Of a stretch of 27,599 bases of DNA, positions 23,471 to 27,599 are shown piece by piece; within the stretch, counting starts at the first letter, position 1; each line of letters opens with the position of its first letter. The position numbers and the translations under genes were made by a program. Below the pieces are notes generated by a model. The model saw only the letters and a program-made list of their open reading frames with translations, had not been told where the DNA came from and made no database searches. This stretch comes from a virus: IMG/VR virus record IMGVR_UViG_3300027754_000348, positions 1 through 27,599 of that record; one strand, given 5' to 3'.

Positions 23471-25305
23471 TGATTCCACCAGACAGAGAATACGGTAGCG
23501 GGTTTAGTACTGCAAGCGTTCAACAATTGTCTGCCACCTCAGTACAAGTGACTCTTAGCATTATCAATATGAACTATACTCCAAATAACTATGTGCTTAC
23601 GTGGTCTTTGTATTCTTACCCATCATATAACGTAGTTAACAGTCAAACAACTTCTACAAATTCATTTAGTCCTATTACTGGTTTAGTCCCTGGGGGAGAT
23701 TATAAATTTGAAATTGCAGTTTCTGGATCGGGAACCTCTGGTACTTCAAGCACTTATTTAACATTAGCCACTTATTCAGCATCCCCAACTGGCACTCCGT
23801 TTGGACAGGCTGGTGGCAATACTGGTAAATTAGATTTAGGCTTACCAGAAAATGCAGCATCCGCTAGGTTACAAGCAGAAGCAGACGCCTACTTTGCCGC
23901 TCATCCAGAAATAGACAAATTAACTGGAGGATTAATTCAAACTAAACTTGACTCATCAGCAAGCACAACATCTACAAAAAAATCATATTTAAAACTTTCT
24001 AATACAGAGTCTGACTTTAAGTTAAATAAATATAAAATAGATTATAGGCAATTTTTATCAATTAACAATGCGTCTTATTCTAATGTGTCTTTAGCGGGCT
24101 CTACTAATAACGAACTAGTCCCATCTGTAATTGGTGAAAATTATTACAGCTTTGGTTCTAGTATTTTTATGCAAAACTCTATTGAGGTTACAAACGCTGC
24201 TGGAGGAATTGGATTTTTTATAGATCCTTTATCTGGAAATGGATATTATTTAATTATACAAACTACAACATCGGCTGCAAGTAATAATGCAAAATCAGTT
24301 CAAATTGTTAAATTTTATAATGGGAACATTATACTTTTAAAAGAAATTGGGACAAGAACTAAATCCACAATAGAAGGAATCTATGGCGGCAAACAATATG
24401 ATATTGATATTAAAGTAAAAACAATTGCTCAAAAGGTTATAATTACTGCATACGTTAATGGATACAAAATAACAGCAGAGGATATTAATACTAAAAATAC
24501 TACTAAAGGCAGTTTGGGAATTATTAAAATTTTACAATCTACAAATAAGGTGGCTTTAATTTGTAGTAGAGGAACTGTTGCATATGATTATGTATATGCA
24601 AAAAGTATTAGCGACAAACAATATGACGAATCAGAATATGTTCTTAATATATATAAAGGTAGATTTAGCAATGATTTAATTAACAATACTTTTGGAGATT
24701 TAGTATACACGGATAAATTATCAGCAGATGAGGCGGTTGATAAAGCAAGTTCAATAGATGAATTTGGAACAGTGGTAAGAGAAATTTATAAAATAAAAGT
24801 TAAATATAATAACAGGCCATCTTTTCCAGTATCTTGGGGCATTGGAGCAAATACTGGGGTATCCATATTGGGTCAAACAGTGTCAAATTTTGATGCAAGT
24901 GCTTATGTTTTAAATAATTCATCTACCATAGTTCCATTAGCAGATGATATTGGAAACTCTTTTTACCTAATTGGGAATGATTTAGGAGATTCTGGCGAAC
25001 TAGAGTATGAGACTGAGCTAGCAGTTGGATCTTCAAATGTAGAGCCTTTGGCTTTTAAATCAACTTGGCTTCAAAATAATAACGACGTCAAATTGCTTGC
25101 AGAATGGATTAAATCAAAAGCGGTAAATAGAGGAAAAACAGTAGACCTTAAAGTTTTTGGAAACCCCTTAATTTCTGTAGGGGATATAGTCACTGTAAAG
25201 CATACCTATGCTGGACTTGCAGGCACGGAAAATTTAATAGTCACAAACGTAAATCAGGAATTTTCAGATGGATTGGAGACAACCATTGCTTGTCGTTCTT
25301 TATAG
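23470..25305 (+). CDS. FN3-containing minor tail/tip protein, 611 aa
   Basis: Begins in a one-base overlap with the hub-like gene. Residues about 12-105 form a fibronectin type III domain (SVQVTLSIINMNYTPNNYVLTWSLYS, GLVPGGDYKFEIAVSG). Residues about 185-390 look like a concanavalin A/LamG-type lectin (NSIEVTNAAGGIGFFIDP, NGYYLIIQTTT, QYDIDIKVKTIAQKVIITAYVNGYKI). The C-terminal 60 residues (IKSKAVNRGKTVDLKVFGNPLISVGDIVTVKHTY, LIVTNVNQEFSDGLETTIACRSL) resemble the closing domain of phage hub proteins that read and shape the tip channel. The combination suggests a tip protein with outward binding domains. Binding of host sugars is inferred. Confidence 0.7.
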   Translation: MIPPDREYGSGFSTASVQQLSATSVQVTLSIINMNYTPNNYVLTWSLYSYPSYNVVNSQTTSTNSFSPITGLVPGGDYKFEIAVSGSGTSGTSSTYLTLATYSASPTGTPFGQAGGNTGKLDLGLPENAASARLQAEADAYFAAHPEIDKLTGGLIQTKLDSSASTTSTKKSYLKLSNTESDFKLNKYKIDYRQFLSINNASYSNVSLAGSTNNELVPSVIGENYYSFGSSIFMQNSIEVTNAAGGIGFFIDPLSGNGYYLIIQTTTSAASNNAKSVQIVKFYNGNIILLKEIGTRTKSTIEGIYGGKQYDIDIKVKTIAQKVIITAYVNGYKITAEDINTKNTTKGSLGIIKILQSTNKVALICSRGTVAYDYVYAKSISDKQYDESEYVLNIYKGRFSNDLINNTFGDLVYTDKLSADEAVDKASSIDEFGTVVREIYKIKVKYNNRPSFPVSWGIGANTGVSILGQTVSNFDASAYVLNNSSTIVPLADDIGNSFYLIGNDLGDSGELEYETELAVGSSNVEPLAFKSTWLQNNNDVKLLAEWIKSKAVNRGKTVDLKVFGNPLISVGDIVTVKHTYAGLAGTENLIVTNVNQEFSDGLETTIACRSL

Positions 25306-25314
25306 AATGCAAAA

Positions 25315-25329
25315 TGGTATAATAAAAAT
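25315..25329 (+). promoter_or_regulatory. Extended -10 promoter for a leaderless tail gene
   Basis: TGGTATAAT (TATAAT at 25318-25323) is a perfect extended -10. Six bases (AAAAAT) then lead directly to ATG 25330, the same distance as at 3856-3868. There is no ribosome site, and no good -35 at 16-18 bases upstream. The expected transcription start coincides with the start codon. Confidence 0.68.
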
Positions 25330-25740
25330 ATGACAACTGCCAAAAATAGATTAGATAAAAAAGACATTACCGATGGCAATCCGTTAATCCTTCCAGAAGG
25401 TCATCCAGATACTGTATTTTTAAACCCAAATTCATATTTAACTGTTAGCGGCACAAAACTTAATTATTCAAAATATCAATCTGGCAACCCATATGGATCC
25501 GCATTACCAGATAATGGAGAGCCAACTAAGCTCAACAATGAAATTATAGAAGAGTTGACTGGAGCAAAAATTCAAGATGTTCCAGAATTTACAGATATTG
25601 AAAGCGTAAATTTTACAAAGTATTACGATGCTGTGACAAAAGAGGAAAAAGTAAAAGCAGTATTAAAAATAAGAAATTCAAGTAATAATAAAAATAATGT
25701 AGCGGGGGTGGATGCTAGGATATATAATCCTAGTGCATAA
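25330..25740 (+). CDS. Hypothetical minor tail-region protein, 136 aa
   Basis: I do not recognise this protein. It has a hydrophilic N-terminus (TTAKNRLDKKDITDGNPLILPEG), an Asn/Pro-rich middle (HPDTVFLNPNSYLTVSGTKLNYSKYQSGNP), and a C-terminal part with DIESVNFTKYYDAVTKEEKVKAVLKIRNS, which looks like a short beta strand pair. There is no signal peptide or membrane segment. It starts a new leaderless transcript between two large tip proteins, so a small accessory role in the tip is likely but unproven. The gene ends inside an inverted repeat region that overlaps the start of the next gene. Confidence 0.65.
   Translation: MTTAKNRLDKKDITDGNPLILPEGHPDTVFLNPNSYLTVSGTKLNYSKYQSGNPYGSALPDNGEPTKLNNEIIEELTGAKIQDVPEFTDIESVNFTKYYDAVTKEEKVKAVLKIRNSSNNKNNVAGVDARIYNPSA
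25715..25733 (+). other. Inverted repeat with TATAAT at its centre
   Basis: CTAGGAT (25715-25721) and ATCCTAG (25727-25733) are perfect complements around the loop ATATA. A TATAAT (25723-25728) lies across the loop and right arm, 13 bases before ATG 25742. It could be an operator over a promoter, or an mRNA hairpin just before the stop/start junction. Confidence 0.5.
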
Positions 25741-25741
25741 C

Positions 25742-26866
25742 ATGATTAAAGGTACATATGTATTTTATCAAGATAATAAAGAAATATTTCGTTCTCCAAA
25801 TATTATAACAAGATTTGGAAAAAGATTTATAGCTAATCACATAGCTGGCAATATTCAGTATGCAGGGAAAGACATGTGCTTTGGAATAGATTCAACGGCG
25901 GCTACAGATTTAGACACCAGACTAGGATTTGAATTTTATAGAGTACCAGTGTCATTAGGTAGCACAGAAATACAGACGGCAACTATAACAACCGTCTCTG
26001 GAAACGGATCAGTGCTTACTTACACGGCTTCAAATACTTTTAGTGCAGGACAAACAATTAAAATTTCTGGGATGACTCCGTCGGGATATAACTCATCTGC
26101 TGCTGTAATTACATCTGCCACTTCAAGTTCTTTTACTGTTGCTGGAACTACTACTGCGGCATATGTATCTGGAGGAACAGCCTTCCTTTATTCTGTAGTT
26201 TATAAGGCAACAATCCCACAGGATGTTGCTGGACAAATTAAAGAAATAGGAATATATCCTTCAACAAGATCATCAATTAATAATTATGAAGATAAATTTT
26301 TATCAAGTTTTTCAGACTCTTTAGACTGGTCAACATCAAGCCTATCAAATCCAAGCTACTCGGTAACTGGCGCTCAAGTAGGAGAAAACGTATTGTTGTT
26401 TACTTCATTGGGAAGTGCTGCTCAACAATATTTTAATTATAATCCAATAGATTTATCTGGATATAGTGTTAACGATAGCATTAGATTGGCCTACAATAAA
26501 TTAGACGCAAATTTACAAAATATAATTTTAAGATTTTATAGTTCAGACTCTGATTATTATTCAATTACAATTACTCCAGAAGGAGGCACTGGATATAAAA
26601 TTACTTCTTCAATATTATTAAGCACTGTATTTAGCGGCATAGTCGGAACCCCAGATAAGTCTAATATTATTAAAACTGCAATTACTGTTACCCCTACATC
26701 TGGCAACACCACCTCAGTTGGGATGGACGGATTAAGAATAAACGACGAAGATACATTTGACCCAGTCTTTGGATTAATAAGTAGATCAGTTTTATCTAGT
26801 CCTTTGATTAAGGCTTCTGGCAGATCGGTAGACGTAGAATATAGATTAGATCTAGGATTTGCATAA
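25742..26866 (+). CDS. Minor tail protein with inserted Ig-like domain, 374 aa
   Basis: I set the start at ATG 25742 (MIKGTYVFYQDNKEIFRSPNIITRFGKRF). It sits two bases after the upstream stop, and the upstream ATG at 25712 would add only ten shadow residues. Residues 1-78 and 148-190 form one beta domain (ANHIAGNIQYAGKDMCFGID, FYRVPVSLG, then YSVVYKATIPQDVAGQIKEIGIYP). It is interrupted at about 79-147 by a Thr/Ser/Gly-rich module (TITTVSGNGSVLTYTA, GQTIKISGM, SSSFTVAGTTTAAYVSGG) of a type found in many phage tail proteins. Residues about 195-374 look like a carbohydrate-binding beta sandwich (SDSLDWSTSS, DGLRINDEDTFD). A role at the virion surface is inferred. Confidence 0.7.
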   Translation: MIKGTYVFYQDNKEIFRSPNIITRFGKRFIANHIAGNIQYAGKDMCFGIDSTAATDLDTRLGFEFYRVPVSLGSTEIQTATITTVSGNGSVLTYTASNTFSAGQTIKISGMTPSGYNSSAAVITSATSSSFTVAGTTTAAYVSGGTAFLYSVVYKATIPQDVAGQIKEIGIYPSTRSSINNYEDKFLSSFSDSLDWSTSSLSNPSYSVTGAQVGENVLLFTSLGSAAQQYFNYNPIDLSGYSVNDSIRLAYNKLDANLQNIILRFYSSDSDYYSITITPEGGTGYKITSSILLSTVFSGIVGTPDKSNIIKTAITVTPTSGNTTSVGMDGLRINDEDTFDPVFGLISRSVLSSPLIKASGRSVDVEYRLDLGFA

Positions 26867-27599
26867 ATGGCCGTATATCAAGATTTATTAAAAGATAACT
26901 CTACGTCATTAGATAACAATAATTATTTTAATGTGACAATAACTGATTTAAATATGAATGAAAGCTACCCATTACAATTTAGATGGAAATATAATGATGG
27001 AACATTTGGGCCATGGGGTGCAACAAAAGTAATCACAACACCTGGACCAACAGTTCCAGGTGAACCATATTTAGGTTCATCGGACGTATCTGGAGAACCT
27101 GGCTTTATTAAAGTAACCTGGAACGGAAACAATGCCGCATCGCAACCTTTAACAAATATAGATAGAGTTGATATTCATATTGCTAATCAATCATTTGGAG
27201 ATGGCACAAAACCTGCTGGATCATTTAAAGTTGCAGGAACTCAAACATTTGCTGCAACCCCTGGCAGCTATGTCATACAACTAAAGGCCTATACTGTTAA
27301 TGGATCTGCTTTTAGTACAGCCAGAACTGTTTCAGTTACTGCCGTAGGAGAAGTTATCCAGACACCAGCACTACCTGCTGGGCTAACTGCAGTTTCAGCA
27401 CCATTTTCAGTTTCTATAAACTGGACTGGAGCTTATTCTGTATCTACATTTACTGGTTTTAAATCAATTGATATCTATGCAGTGTCATCAAATTTGGGGG
27501 CAACAGCAACATCTGGAATAACAGATACAAATTTAGTTGGAAGTTTAACCGTAAATGACGCACCAAATAAAATAAATATTGGATTAGATAATTTAAGAC
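26867..27599 (+). CDS. FN3-rich tail protein, 3'-truncated by window edge
   Basis: The ATG directly follows the preceding TAA with no gap, and the frame stays open to the end of the window (244 codons visible). The visible part holds fibronectin-like repeats: a first unit with MNESYPLQFRWKYNDGTFGPWGATKVIT (about 35-62), a second around GFIKVTWNGN to GSYVIQLKAYTVNGSAFSTARTV (about 84-155), and the start of a third (LPAGLTAVSAPFSVSINWTG onward, about 167). FN3 repeats occur in phage tail-tip proteins and are thought to bind host surfaces weakly. The rest of the protein, and any enzymatic or receptor domain, lies outside the window. Confidence 0.75.
   Translation, partial: MAVYQDLLKDNSTSLDNNNYFNVTITDLNMNESYPLQFRWKYNDGTFGPWGATKVITTPGPTVPGEPYLGSSDVSGEPGFIKVTWNGNNAASQPLTNIDRVDIHIANQSFGDGTKPAGSFKVAGTQTFAATPGSYVIQLKAYTVNGSAFSTARTVSVTAVGEVIQTPALPAGLTAVSAPFSVSINWTGAYSVSTFTGFKSIDIYAVSSNLGATATSGITDTNLVGSLTVNDAPNKINIGLDNLR

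Noticed and set aside
1-27599. tRNA genes, insertion sequences, integrase or attachment sites
   Set aside because: No cloverleaf-like stretch, transposase motif or integrase is apparent, and non-coding gaps are too short to hold most of them.

Overview
The window is the morphogenesis region of a tailed double-stranded DNA virus (or prophage) with a long non-contractile tail: portal, prohead protease with scaffold, HK97-fold capsid protein, neck proteins, tail tube, frameshifted tail-assembly chaperones, a 2042-residue tape measure and a series of tail-tip proteins. No sheath or contractile baseplate genes are visible, so a siphovirus is inferred. Every gene reads on the + strand and gaps are short (largest about 127 bases), with many 1- to 4-base stop/start overlaps. 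The DNA is visibly AT-rich. TTG and GTG starts, probable leaderless genes, and tail proteins resembling my recollection of actinobacteriophage minor tail proteins suggest a phage of a low-GC actinobacterium, perhaps from fresh water. That host guess is inference; no host gene is present.

Layout. (1) 1-5643: adhesion genes. These are a partial glycine-rich fibre protein, a 169-residue fibre-associated protein, a 799-residue protein with two fibronectin-III and two glycine-rich domains, and a 591-residue LamG-type protein. (2) 5706-10083: head genes. These are a small conserved hypothetical, portal, protease with an apparent nested scaffold start, and the major capsid protein followed by a terminator. 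(3) 10211-13324: a SAP/HeH-like small protein and the connector, stopper, tail-completion and terminator proteins of the neck. (4) 13431-14141: the tail tube protein, followed by a strong terminator. (5) 14248-21042: chaperones G and GT through a CCCAAAC slippery site, then the tape measure. (6) 21042-27599: distal tail, hub-like and receptor-facing proteins, the last cut by the window edge.

How it works together. The scaffold and portal nucleate the prohead, the protease matures it, the neck proteins close it, the chaperones and tape measure set the length of the tube, and the tip and glycine-rich/LamG/FN3 proteins contact the host. The most abundant products (capsid, tube) are each followed by a terminator and a new extended -10 promoter, which would let their dose differ from the downstream genes. 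Terminase, lysis and replication genes are not in the window. Unusually, adhesion genes rather than terminase lie directly upstream of the portal module.

I see no defence system, mobile element, tRNA or CRISPR array. The most interesting content is regulatory and architectural: a nested scaffold start, two identically spaced leaderless promoters, repeated terminator/promoter punctuation, and shuffled glycine-rich adhesion modules.
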